From Gammaproteobacteria bacterium (GTDB lineage: Bacteria > Pseudomonadota > Gammaproteobacteria > Pseudomonadales > Azotimanducaceae), in assembly GCA_021773565.1 (NCBI GenBank), contig JAJFJZ010000025.1:356827-420826 (forward strand): 64,000 bases of DNA. The letters run 5' to 3'. The position numbers were made by a program, and so were the translations under genes. Every line of letters begins with the position of its first letter. The stretch's first letter is position 1. Shown in pieces: positions 52,012 through 60,807 of this stretch. The notes under the pieces were generated by a model. The model saw only the letters and a program-made list of their open reading frames with translations, was not told where the DNA came from and made no database searches.

Positions 52012-52412
52012 ATGGCTTTCATCTGCTGGTGCATGGCGTTCACTGCCTGTAAGGGTCGAATCATGACTTTAAATTCAGTAATCTTGCCCTCGTCGTTGCA
52101 AGTGATGATATCCACACCATTGACGTATTTACCGTCTACTTCCGACTCGAATTCGAGTACAGCATGATTGCCACTCAACACTTCCTTTGCGTACCTGAAC
52201 TTTGAAAAAGCAGTACCATTCTCGTTCTCTATTCCACCACTAAAAGTATTTCCCGCCGCGGTCAGATACATTTTGGTCAGATCCTTACCTTTCTGTGCTG
52301 TAAACACGATGGGTGAGTAAAACTCAACATCATCAGCCAGTAACTCATCCAGCCCACCGTCAAGCTCACCTTGAAGATGCAAGTGCCATTTTTTCATTAC
52401 CGCTTCAATCAT
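51984..52412 (-). CDS. SnoaL/NTF2-like small protein
   Basis: 142 aa cone-shaped NTF2-like fold. Characteristic blocks are IEAVMKKWHLHLQGELDGGLDELLADDVEFYSPIVF, cited here in short as MKKWHLH and LADDVEFYSP, and ITEFKVMIRP near the end. Such proteins bind or convert small hydrophobic molecules. ATG 52412 has AAGGAG 6 nt upstream, a strong site. It is divergent from the alcohol dehydrogenase gene. Confidence 0.85.
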   Translation of the reverse strand: MIEAVMKKWHLHLQGELDGGLDELLADDVEFYSPIVFTAQKGKDLTKMYLTAAGNTFSGGIENENGTAFSKFRYAKEVLSGNHAVLEFESEVDGKYVNGVDIITCNDEGKITEFKVMIRPLQAVNAMHQQMKAMLEKMQASA

Positions 52413-52555
52413 TACCGCTCCTTAATGAACATACAAAACCCTGAGGTATGCATTAAACATGATAGGCCGGGAATAACCAAAGAACTTTAACGGCAAAGGC
52501 CTTCCGATAACCAGCGTCTGTGGCATACTCGAAATACTTTGCACAAGGATATACC

Positions 52556-53650
52556 ATGCCCACACCAGCCCGAGTAGTTGTATTACCTGCAGATGATGGC
52601 CCCCTACAGGTCGTCGAAATCGATTTGCCAGATCCAGGCCCAGACCAGATTATCGTCAAACAGTTCGCCTCAGGCGTATGCCATTCTCAATTGCATCAGA
52701 TGCACACACCGCGTCGTTCACCGGTTGTCCTGGGTCACGAGTCCACCGGCATCGTTACTCAAAAAGGCTCACAAGTCAGCCACGTGAGCGAGGGCGATAC
52801 CGTCATGGTGACCTGGGTACCGCGTGATGCAACTGCCGCTAGCAGAAATCCTGACGCGGCAGTATTGAAGTTACCGGATGGCAGTACCGCCATATCTCAA
52901 AATGTATTCACCTGGGCTGACACAACTATCGCCGACGAGCAATATGTGGTGAAGGTCAACCCCAATATACAAAAGGAAGTTACGGCCATCATTGGTTGTG
53001 CTGTAATGACTGGCGCGGGAGCGGTTGAAAATACTGCAGGCGTAAAACAAGGTGACAGTGTTGCAATTTTTGGCGTCGGTGGCGTGGGTTTATCTGCTGT
53101 CGTTGCTGCAAAAAAACTCGGCGCTCATCCAATCATCGCTGTTGACCTTGATGAAGAAAAGCTGGCATTTGCGAAAGAATTCGGAGCCACACACACCGTT
53201 AATGCCGGTGAAACTGATCCAGTCGCAGCAATCAAGGCGCTAACGCCTCAACCCGGGCGCCAGACCATGTACGAAGGTGAAGTGTCCGGCGCTGATTTTG
53301 TATTTGACTGTATCGGCTTAAAACAGACGATGGAGCAGATAGTACCGGCAGCGCGAACCGGTTTTTTTGGTGCACAACCTGGTGGCACAGCGGTTCTGGT
53401 TGGTGTGCCCACGACGCAGGTTGAGTTGAAAGCGATCGACATGCTGGTTAACGAGAAGAAGTTTATCGGTTCCATAGGAGGTTCCTGCTCACCGGACCGG
53501 GACTTTTCGAAATATCTGCAGTGGTACGCGGAAGGGAGTTTGAATCTGGATTCCATGGTAACCGCCCGTTACAGCATTGATGACATCAACGAAGCAACAC
53601 GCGCACTGGCTGCAGGAAAGATTGCCGGGCGGGCTATTCTGGTGTTTTAA
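52556..53650 (+). CDS. Zinc-type MDR alcohol dehydrogenase lacking the structural-zinc loop
   Basis: 364 aa. The catalytic-zinc region is conserved (GVCHSQLHQM, LGHESTG, and IGCAVMTGAGAV) and the Rossmann NAD-binding fold is clear (VAIFGVGGVGLSAV, AVDLDEEKLAFAKEFGA). The four-Cys structural-zinc lobe typical of class I/III enzymes is replaced by DATAASRNPDAAVLKL, with no Cys. It oxidises or reduces an alcohol or aldehyde with NAD(H); the substrate is unknown. ATG 52556 has AAGGA 6 nt upstream; 12 open upstream codons are ignored. Its last 50 bp are duplicated at 54913. Confidence 0.9.
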   Translation: MPTPARVVVLPADDGPLQVVEIDLPDPGPDQIIVKQFASGVCHSQLHQMHTPRRSPVVLGHESTGIVTQKGSQVSHVSEGDTVMVTWVPRDATAASRNPDAAVLKLPDGSTAISQNVFTWADTTIADEQYVVKVNPNIQKEVTAIIGCAVMTGAGAVENTAGVKQGDSVAIFGVGGVGLSAVVAAKKLGAHPIIAVDLDEEKLAFAKEFGATHTVNAGETDPVAAIKALTPQPGRQTMYEGEVSGADFVFDCIGLKQTMEQIVPAARTGFFGAQPGGTAVLVGVPTTQVELKAIDMLVNEKKFIGSIGGSCSPDRDFSKYLQWYAEGSLNLDSMVTARYSIDDINEATRALAAGKIAGRAILVF

Positions 53651-53659
53651 CTACCGCGG
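53608..53659 (+). repeat. 3' end of the alcohol dehydrogenase gene, duplicated at 54913
   Basis: About 52 bp from GGCTGCAGGAAAGATTGCCG through the TAA stop and a few bases beyond, matched by 54913-54964 with about seven differences, same orientation. Confidence 0.75.
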
Positions 53660-53770
53660 AAGTAACCTCAGCTAACGAACGATTTATGCATACCAATCTC
53701 ACAGAGCAGAGGTTTGTGATCGTAGCTGGTAAGCTATAAAGGAAACCTCTGGATTCATGGAGTAATCCGA

Positions 53771-54913
53771 ATGTCTGCAATTGAAAGGTCCGGAAATTTG
53801 AACCGAAGACAGTGGCTCAAGGGCGCAGGTGTGGTGGTTAGCGCCAGCCTTACGCCGATAAGTTTGTTGCATGCAGCGATGCCAGTGGGTTCTAGCAAGA
53901 TAATCCCTCAGCCTGACCACATCATCCGGGCAAATTTTAACGAAAACCCCTACGGCCTTTCCCGTGTTGCCCTCAGAGCCATTCAAAATACCTTCAACAA
54001 AGCCGGTCACTACGATTGGGGGCCCAGACTAAAAGTCATTGACGTAATGACACAATTACATGACTTACCTCCCGATCAGATCATCCTGGGCTCTGGATCA
54101 GGTGAAATTCTAAAAGTTGCAGGTTTAATGGCTGGCATGAAACAAGGATCTGTCGTTTGTGCTGATCCCACCTATGATGACCTCATTCGATTTGCAGAGA
54201 AAAACGGTGCTGAAATAATCAAAGTGCCGGTTCGCCAGGACCTTGGGATAGATCTGGAACGAATGAAAAAGGCTATCCGCAAAGATACGAAAATCGTCTA
54301 TATAGTAAACCCAAATAACCCTATTCCATCGATCATCGCGAAGCGCGAACTTGAAAGTTTTGTCAAAGACGTCTCAAAGAGATGTTTGGTATTCGTGGAC
54401 GAAGCCTATTTTGAGTTTGTAGACGATCCAGTTTATGGCTCCATGATTGACCTTGTGCGAGCCGGACAAAAGAACCTGATTGTGACAAGAACAGCCTCAA
54501 AAATTCATGGTATGGCAGGCCTGCGCGTGGGCTTCGGTTTCGGCCATGCGGATCTACTAAAAGAACTGGACAAAATCAAAACCGGACAAATGAATATCCT
54601 GGGTCTGGCAGGCGCAGCGGCAAGTTATACGGATACTGAATTTCAGCAATTTACACTGCGAAAAACCAGAGAGTCGAAGATGATCATGGAAGAAATGATT
54701 GCTGAACTGGGTTTAAGATCAACAAAATCCCACGCAAATTTCGTGTTTTTTGATACCGGGCATACAGTAGAAGAGATCAATAAAAGACTAAAAGAGAAAG
54801 GCATATTGTCTGGTAGACCATTCCCTCCATACCTTACATGGTCGCGTGTAAGCCTGCAGAAACCTGAAGAAATGCGCTACTTCGTACAAACGTACAAGCA
54901 ACTGTTTGGCTAG
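53771..54913 (+). CDS. Tat-exported HisC-like class I/II aminotransferase
   Basis: 380 aa. A twin-arginine signal (NRRQWLKGAGVVVSA, h-region to HAA) precedes a complete histidinol-phosphate-aminotransferase-like fold: NFNENPYGLS, LGSGSGEILKV, NPNNPIP, DEAYFEFVD, the PLP Lys in TRTASKIHGMAGLRVGF, and a C-terminal PPYLTWSRVS arginine that would bind the carboxylate. So a PLP enzyme seems to be folded with cofactor and sent to the periplasm. It is bracketed by copies of the alcohol dehydrogenase 3' end. Probably not the histidine-pathway enzyme; the substrate is unknown. Confidence 0.87.
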   Translation: MSAIERSGNLNRRQWLKGAGVVVSASLTPISLLHAAMPVGSSKIIPQPDHIIRANFNENPYGLSRVALRAIQNTFNKAGHYDWGPRLKVIDVMTQLHDLPPDQIILGSGSGEILKVAGLMAGMKQGSVVCADPTYDDLIRFAEKNGAEIIKVPVRQDLGIDLERMKKAIRKDTKIVYIVNPNNPIPSIIAKRELESFVKDVSKRCLVFVDEAYFEFVDDPVYGSMIDLVRAGQKNLIVTRTASKIHGMAGLRVGFGFGHADLLKELDKIKTGQMNILGLAGAAASYTDTEFQQFTLRKTRESKMIMEEMIAELGLRSTKSHANFVFFDTGHTVEEINKRLKEKGILSGRPFPPYLTWSRVSLQKPEEMRYFVQTYKQLFG

Positions 54914-54964
54914 GCTGCAGGAGAGAGTGCCGGACGAGCTATTCTGGTGTTTTAACAACCCCGG
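54913..54964 (+). repeat. Copy of the alcohol dehydrogenase 3' end beyond the HisC-like gene
   Basis: Direct-repeat partner of 53608-53659 (still readable as AAGESAGRAILVF plus stop). It begins at the TAG of the HisC-like gene. On the minus strand it encodes the last residues (VVKTPE) of the S4 protein. Confidence 0.75.
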
Positions 54965-55208
54965 TCGTGACAGCCGAAGAGAGTTTGATACATATTTTGT
55001 CGCCATTGAATTCGATCGTATCACCGGCAAGAATTTTTTTACGCTTTTGTGTCTCGATTTTACCGTTAACCAGTACCCGGGCAGCCGCAACAACGGCTTT
55101 ACCCTCACCACCACTGGACACCATACCTTCAAACTTCAGAATCTTGTATAACTCGACGGGTTCCCGGGTGATTTCAACTGTACGCACCTGATTTTCTGGT
55201 GTGATCAT
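54939..55208 (-). CDS. S4-domain RNA-binding protein (YbcJ-like)
   Basis: 89 aa with one S4 domain: ELYKILKFEGMVSSGGEGKAV, shortened here to LYKILKF and VSSGGEGKA, then RVLVNGKIETQKRKKI and IEFNGDKI. This matches YbcJ, a small S4 protein of unknown RNA target. AGGA lies about 8 nt before ATG 55208. Its last six codons are read from the antisense of the duplicated alcohol dehydrogenase tail, so its C-terminus may have been altered by that event. Confidence 0.85.
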   Translation of the reverse strand: MITPENQVRTVEITREPVELYKILKFEGMVSSGGEGKAVVAAARVLVNGKIETQKRKKILAGDTIEFNGDKICIKLSSAVTTGVVKTPE

Positions 55209-55292
55209 TATTTGAATCCTGCTATAGATATTGAAAGTTTCCTCATAGCTCTAGCAGCTAGCCGAACTGAGCACACAGGCATATAGCATCCG

Positions 55293-56625
55293 TTAATCAA
55301 GGCTACGACGAATCAATGTCACGGGTAAATCATCTCTCGGCTTCGAAATGGGTGACTGCTGCACCGGCATTTCATATCCGTCAGGGACTTGCCAACGATA
55401 GTTCTTTAACATCTCTGCCAGCACCAGCTTAATTTGCATGTTAGCGAAGTGAAGACCAATGCACATATGAGCGCCTCCGCTGAAGGGTACCCAGCTGTAG
55501 CCATGTCGTTTGTGTTCCGCACGCTTTGGTCCAAAACGCTCCGGATCGAACTTATACGGATTGTCCCAGTATTCCTTCATGTAGTGCGTATGAATCGGAT
55601 AGGTGATGACCAATGCGTCCGCGGGAATTAGATAACCGCCATATGCGAATGCGCGGTTGCTCATTTTTGGCAAAGTGGAAAGGGGCGGGTACATCCGCAA
55701 GGCCTCTTTGATAACCCAATCGTTTTTCGATAGTACCGTTCATCGTTTCAGTCGTTGGGTTCTGCATATCAAGTACATCCAACTCGGCAGCGATTCTTTC
55801 CTGCCACTCCGGATTTCTGGCAAGCGCATAAGTGATACTGGTGAGTGTGCTGGTTGTTGTGTCATGGGCTGCCATCATGAGGAAGATCATGTGATCAACA
55901 ATTTCCTGGTCTGTGTAGCCCCTGCCCTCTTCGTCTTCGGCTTTGCACAATAACGAGAACAGATCATTGCCTTCGCCAGCGCGTCGTTGTGCAATCATTG
56001 GCAGGAAGAAGTTGCACATCGTTTGCCTGGCTTTTATACCGCGCCAGAGCAGCGTTCCAGGGATCGCAAAGGGGATCCGTGGCATGGACGCCGCGACGGT
56101 TGTTTCAAATGCTGTGTTGATAGCACGTGAGTCGTCCCCCAGATCCATGCCCAGAAAAATGGTTGCCGCGAGATCGAGGGTCAATTTTTTTAACGTGGGG
56201 TAAGCCATCATGGTGCCCTGGGCAGGCCAACTTGCAATCTCGTCCCTTATCTGCGGAATCATCTGTCCGAGGTAGCCGTGCATGGCCTTGCTCTTGAAAC
56301 CCGCTTGCATTAAGCGGCGATGATATCGATGATCATCGCCATCCCGCAGCATGAGGCCGTTGGGAAATATGCGCCCGATTATCATGTCCCAGGCTTTTTT
56401 GTTAGAGAATGTCTTGTCGCGGTTCAGCAGGCACAGACTATGCGCGTCGGCGCCAAATAGATGGACTACACGCATTTTGCCCGCTTTTTGCATCACAACA
56501 TCACCATATTCACGACGCAGGTCCTGGCCATGTTTCAATGGGTTGTTGTAGCTACGTTTTATGTAGCGTATGGATTTGAGCAATCCGGTTTGGATCGGCT
56601 GCAGCGGCGTTGAGACGTTCGTCAT
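55293..56625 (-). pseudogene. Cytochrome P450, interrupted by one frameshift
   Basis: Together the two frames give a normal ~443-aa P450: N-terminal part from ATG 56625, I-helix oxygen-binding AAHDTTTSTLTS, then ExxR in VIKEALRMYPP and the haem-ligand loop PFSGGAHMCIGLHFA. The frame changes at the run of five T (55723-55727; five A in the coding strand). Removing one A joins IE-NDWVIKEAL in frame. Either a real frameshift mutation (or programmed slip) or a sequencing/assembly error. Catalytic parts are intact, so the gene may be functional in the organism. The substrate class is unknown, and no ferredoxin partner adjoins it. Confidence 0.88.
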
Positions 56626-56782
56626 TGCTAATTCTATAAGTGGTAGTCAAAGAGCTGGCAATATTACGACTACAGTGATGCTTCAGTCACCTGATTTGCA
56701 TCTATAACGGTAAAAAGCCAGTAAGACTTGCGGTACTCAAATAGGCGCTCCTTGCTTTCTCCACATTTATAACGGCTTGCAT

Positions 56783-59700
56783 TCACGGGTCACCATACAC
56801 CTCGGCAGGTACTTCAGGGTCGCTCGTCACCGTGTCCGCGTTGTCGCCCAGGCCGTCACCATCGGAGTCCGTAGTCTCCGTCGGGTCATCCGGGAATTTA
56901 TCGGCGTTGTCACCCACGTTGTCACCATCTGAGTCTGTCGTCTCCGTCGGGTCATCCGGGAACCTATCAGCATTGTCGCCCACGTCGTCACCATCAGAAT
57001 CCTTCGTTTCAAACGAGTCATCCGGGAACCTATCGGCATTGTCACCCACGTCGTCGCCATCGGAGTCCGTAGTCTCCGTCGGATCATCCGGGAACTTATC
57101 GGCATTGTCACCCACGTCGTCACCATCCGAGTCCCGTGTTTCAAACGGGTCATCCGGAAACGCGTCCGCATTGTCACCCACCTCGTCGCCATCGTAATCT
57201 GCCGACTCCGTAGGGTCATCCGGGAACTTATCGGCATAGTCACCTACGCCGTCACCATCAGAGTCTGTCGTTTCCGTAGGGTCATTCGGGAACTTATCTG
57301 CATTGTCACCTAAGTCGTCACCATCCGTGTCCGTCGTCTCCGTAGGGTCGTTCGGGAACTTATCAGCAAAGTCACCCACGCCGTCACCATCAGAGTCTGT
57401 CGTCTCCGTTGGGTCATCCGGAAAATCATCGGCATTGTCCCCCACGTAGTCACCATCACTGTCTACAGTTTCCGTCGGGTCATCCGGGAACTTATCGGTA
57501 TTGTCACCCACGTTGTCACCATCTGAGTCCGTCGTTTCAAACGGGTCGTCGGGAAACGCGTCCGCATTGTCTCCAACCTCGTCGCCATCGTAATCTGCCG
57601 ACTCCGTCGGATCATCCGGGAACTCATCGACATTGTCACTCACGCCGTCACCATCGGAGTCTGTCGTCTCCGTAGGGTCATCCGGGGTAGCATCGCTGCT
57701 ATCACCCGCGCCGTCACCGCTCGTATCTGAGTTCGTCGGGTCATTCGGGAAATCATCATAGATATCGTCTATGCCGTCGCGATCTGAATCTTCTCTATAA
57801 CCTCCCCGCGGAACATCCGGAAACTGATCAGCGAAATCTGGAACGCCATCACCATCTGAATCAGTCCAATATCTCGAAACACCTTGATCACTGCCACCGC
57901 ACGCTTTAGCGACCAAATATTCGCTATATTCCCCCACAGCATTAAGTAGCACTTTCAACCAACCAAATTTATGTAGTAGGCCTACAGTTGTGAGGGACTT
58001 AAGCGATCGACGTTCAACAGCGATCTGGGCCGCCTTCCCAATACCGGCGGTCATAAATTCCATTCCACAATCCAGCGCACCGCACCCTCCTACACTGCTG
58101 ATGTTTGCGGCGCATGCCAGGATTTGAAAATAATCATTCAAGAAAAACAGGAAGTTTAGAAATTTTGCACCATTTGCCAGGGCAATGCCGTTTGTTATTA
58201 TAAATCCGATAACGTCACCCCTACCGCTGTTCGAATAGCCTAATGTATGCCCGGTCTCAAGGTCTACAAGCCAAAATGCTGCCCCAAAAGGTTCCTCAGC
58301 CATTCTTAACGGCGAGTAGAGCGCCATTTTCACCTTCGACGGATCAAGTTCATTGCGAAAATCCGGGAACCTTTGGCGTAGTTCCCGTTCTCCGGCTAAC
58401 ACCCAGTCGGCTGCGCGGTTTTTTTCCAGATCAAAGTTGAACTGGCTAGCGGTGTTGGAGTTCACCTTCTCTCCAGCGATCAGGTAGTTTTCAAGCAGGG
58501 TGTCAAAAACGCCTTGCTGTATCGAGATCCACCTGCCTCGCTTGTCATCATCTGACAGGGGTAATATATGGTTCTCTATAATGTCGATACCGATGGTAAA
58601 TTCAGCAGTAGAGTTTTTCATCGACATCGTGCCGTACTGTGACACAAGATTCGTGCGGGTAATGCCGTAACCGGTCTTGTCAGAGGGCTGCTGACGTAGC
58701 AGAGAAAAGTTGAGCAGTTTCAACATTGATACTCTGGAGATCGGAAATTTCTCCAGCACTTCCTGTTGGGTAGGAACAACCGATGCGTCGGCTATTTCTT
58801 TGCTTAACTCCAAGTACACTAATGTAAGGCTGCGGAGTTCTTCGTACAGATATGAATCCGGGATATCAAACGGCAGGAGCAGAAAATGCTGTGCTGACAT
58901 AAATTTTGCTGCCCGGGAGGTTCTAACTTCTTCGGAAAGGGTGACAGCACGCGGGGCTTTGGAAGATATTCGGTAACCGGGTTTTCCAGTGGGTTCAGGT
59001 TTTGCATAAGCAAGCGCGGTAGACAGCTCTACACATTTGTCACTTCCATAGAGTTCACTAAGCAATAACATGGGTTCCATTTCCGGCACATCGGAAAGGG
59101 CATTTTTTCCTAATACCCATAAGTCTTCCAGGTCTACGCCTGACTGCTCAGAACAAGCTTGTCGTTGTTTGTTTAGTTCTGCCTGTTCTTCTTCCCATAG
59201 TGAATAAACGCGTTCAGCCTCGGTGCGGACACGCTCAGCTTTCTGTTTTTCTCTGTCAAGAAAGGCATCTATTATGTGATCTCGAAAATCAAATAGTGTT
59301 CTAGTTTGCGTGACGGTGTCGCCTCCGCCCGTCAAATCAATCTCGAGTCGTACTTCAGCCAGTTGGTCGTCTCGAGATAACGACATCCCCTGTATGGACT
59401 TATTCATCTCATTCAAAAGATTAGCGTTAAAAGCGCCAACAGCCGATTCCGGCATTTTGGCATTAACATTCAGACTGCCGTCAGCGCGAATACTCGCCTG
59501 GGAAATAATGTCGTCCCCTAATCGCAGCAATGGTAGCCATTCATCTTGCATCGCGAGGTTTTTACTTAGGCCCGCACCAGAAAGGTCCGCTAGCTCATCA
59601 GGTTCTGTGCGCTTTCGTATTGGGAGGTAGGCCAGACTAACTGGTTGCATAAGGGACTTGGCGGTGCGAATTGTGTGCTTAAGCGCGACTCCGGAAGTTT

Positions 59701-60562
59701 CTTCACCTTGCGCATTTATCTTGTCTGCGATGATGCGAAATGTGACCTGATGGTGGAGGATCTCGGGCAAATCCTCACGGGAAATCGCCACTTGCGCAGA
59801 GTCTGTGTACCCAAGCATTTTGAGTGAACTAACTTGCTGCTCGAAAAAGAAGTCAAAAACAACAGTTTCTTCACCCGATTGTGCCAATACCCACCAGTGA
59901 TCCTTCAATGACTCCAGGGCGTTGTTAAATTCGGGTGTGGGTGCATATTCCTTCAGAGGCAATGCCTGGATCAATGCCTTCGTTTGCTCATTCGCCTTAT
60001 CTATCAGTTGACTGTAACTCGAATGCGTTTTTTGCTCCTTGCGAGTGTCAACCGGCCGCTGAACTGCGAGGCTCTCTCTGACCAGATTTTTGGCGATTGA
60101 GAGAGCCTTGTCGTTCAGCGTGGCGTTGGAGAGCTCTGCCTGATAACCGGCTCGCTCCAGAAGTTCCACAAGTAGTAAACTGCGATCGAGGCTATTGCCC
60201 CGTCTTTCCATCAATACACCCCAGGCACCTTTTAACACCCCGGTATATGGAAGCGGAGCAGTATTGGATTTTACCCATTCGTAAAGCTCGTGAGGGTCGC
60301 GACCAACATCTTGCAGGACCGCGTCAAAGTCGAAGTATTTCCGATTGACCATATCTTCATCCGAGCGGATCTCCTGCTGTAATCGTTGGAGATAAGCACT
60401 GGAATTGGCGGTACGGAAGCCCTCCTCGGGCACAGCCAAAACAGAGGGTGCTGTCAATGTGAAAGCTAACAGCAGCACACAAACGCCTGGAAAGATAGTT
60501 AGGCGCCAACTAGCAGACAGGGCTGATTGATTAGTTTTGGTGGCGAATCCAGTTCCGTGCAT
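56783..60562 (-). CDS. Large secreted protein: transglutaminase-like domain plus 16 thrombospondin-type-3 repeats
   Basis: About 1259 aa. Signal peptide (LTIFPGVCVLLLAFTLTAPSVLA, given here only by its position about 20-42). Residues about 80-160 (DPHELYEWVKSN, LKGAWGVLMERRGNSLDRSLLLVELL) resemble bacterial transglutaminase-like domains in which the Cys is replaced, so probably non-catalytic. A long unknown region follows (about 170-890) with a hydrophobic stretch (GDVIGFIITNGIAL). From about residue 900 on come 16 acidic repeats (DSDGDGVGDNADKFPDDPTE), calcium-binding thrombospondin type-3/OmpA-linker motifs. Surface or outer-membrane-associated, calcium-dependent role is likely. ATG 60562 is chosen; a TTG at 60589 is also open. 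Confidence 0.8.
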   Translation of the reverse strand: MHGTGFATKTNQSALSASWRLTIFPGVCVLLLAFTLTAPSVLAVPEEGFRTANSSAYLQRLQQEIRSDEDMVNRKYFDFDAVLQDVGRDPHELYEWVKSNTAPLPYTGVLKGAWGVLMERRGNSLDRSLLLVELLERAGYQAELSNATLNDKALSIAKNLVRESLAVQRPVDTRKEQKTHSSYSQLIDKANEQTKALIQALPLKEYAPTPEFNNALESLKDHWWVLAQSGEETVVFDFFFEQQVSSLKMLGYTDSAQVAISREDLPEILHHQVTFRIIADKINAQGEETSGVALKHTIRTAKSLMQPVSLAYLPIRKRTEPDELADLSGAGLSKNLAMQDEWLPLLRLGDDIISQASIRADGSLNVNAKMPESAVGAFNANLLNEMNKSIQGMSLSRDDQLAEVRLEIDLTGGGDTVTQTRTLFDFRDHIIDAFLDREKQKAERVRTEAERVYSLWEEEQAELNKQRQACSEQSGVDLEDLWVLGKNALSDVPEMEPMLLLSELYGSDKCVELSTALAYAKPEPTGKPGYRISSKAPRAVTLSEEVRTSRAAKFMSAQHFLLLPFDIPDSYLYEELRSLTLVYLELSKEIADASVVPTQQEVLEKFPISRVSMLKLLNFSLLRQQPSDKTGYGITRTNLVSQYGTMSMKNSTAEFTIGIDIIENHILPLSDDDKRGRWISIQQGVFDTLLENYLIAGEKVNSNTASQFNFDLEKNRAADWVLAGERELRQRFPDFRNELDPSKVKMALYSPLRMAEEPFGAAFWLVDLETGHTLGYSNSGRGDVIGFIITNGIALANGAKFLNFLFFLNDYFQILACAANISSVGGCGALDCGMEFMTAGIGKAAQIAVERRSLKSLTTVGLLHKFGWLKVLLNAVGEYSEYLVAKACGGSDQGVSRYWTDSDGDGVPDFADQFPDVPRGGYREDSDRDGIDDIYDDFPNDPTNSDTSGDGAGDSSDATPDDPTETTDSDGDGVSDNVDEFPDDPTESADYDGDEVGDNADAFPDDPFETTDSDGDNVGDNTDKFPDDPTETVDSDGDYVGDNADDFPDDPTETTDSDGDGVGDFADKFPNDPTETTDTDGDDLGDNADKFPNDPTETTDSDGDGVGDYADKFPDDPTESADYDGDEVGDNADAFPDDPFETRDSDGDDVGDNADKFPDDPTETTDSDGDDVGDNADRFPDDSFETKDSDGDDVGDNADRFPDDPTETTDSDGDNVGDNADKFPDDPTETTDSDGDGLGDNADTVTSDPEVPAEVYGDP
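56800..57862 (-). repeat. 16 x 66-bp calcium-binding repeats with a 6-unit higher-order duplication
   Basis: Units of 22 codons (D-x-D-G-D-x-x-x-D-x-x-D-x-F-P-x-D-P-x-E). Units 4-9 and 10-15 correspond one to one, including the rare ESA-DYDGDEVGDNADAF pair, and matching positions are 396 bp (6 x 66) apart (for example 57181 and 57577). This indicates a recent block duplication on top of the older unit amplification. Confidence 0.9.
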
Positions 60563-60807
60563 CGCTCGTCGCCAATGCGCTATTTCCAACCGAAAAATAT
60601 GCTTAATTTTTTTTACTCCAAATGCATTTCATCAGAGAAAATGGCACCGCTATGGTCTTGTTTCAAAAGATACATTTGTGCCCAAACTTACTTGAGTCTA
60701 ACTCGTTAAGCGCCAATTTGCATCTGCGCGGCGGCGGCAAACATGCTGGCCACTGGAGGTATACATATGTGTATTGTTTTGCTTATGAACAGCAGAAGTC
60801 TCGCCGA

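Noticed and set aside
56800..57862. CRISPR-like or non-coding satellite, and plus-strand serine/proline-rich frames in the same DNA
   Set aside because: The 66-bp period is in frame with a long secreted protein and encodes Ca-binding DxDGD motifs; the opposite-strand frames are shadows of the repeat.
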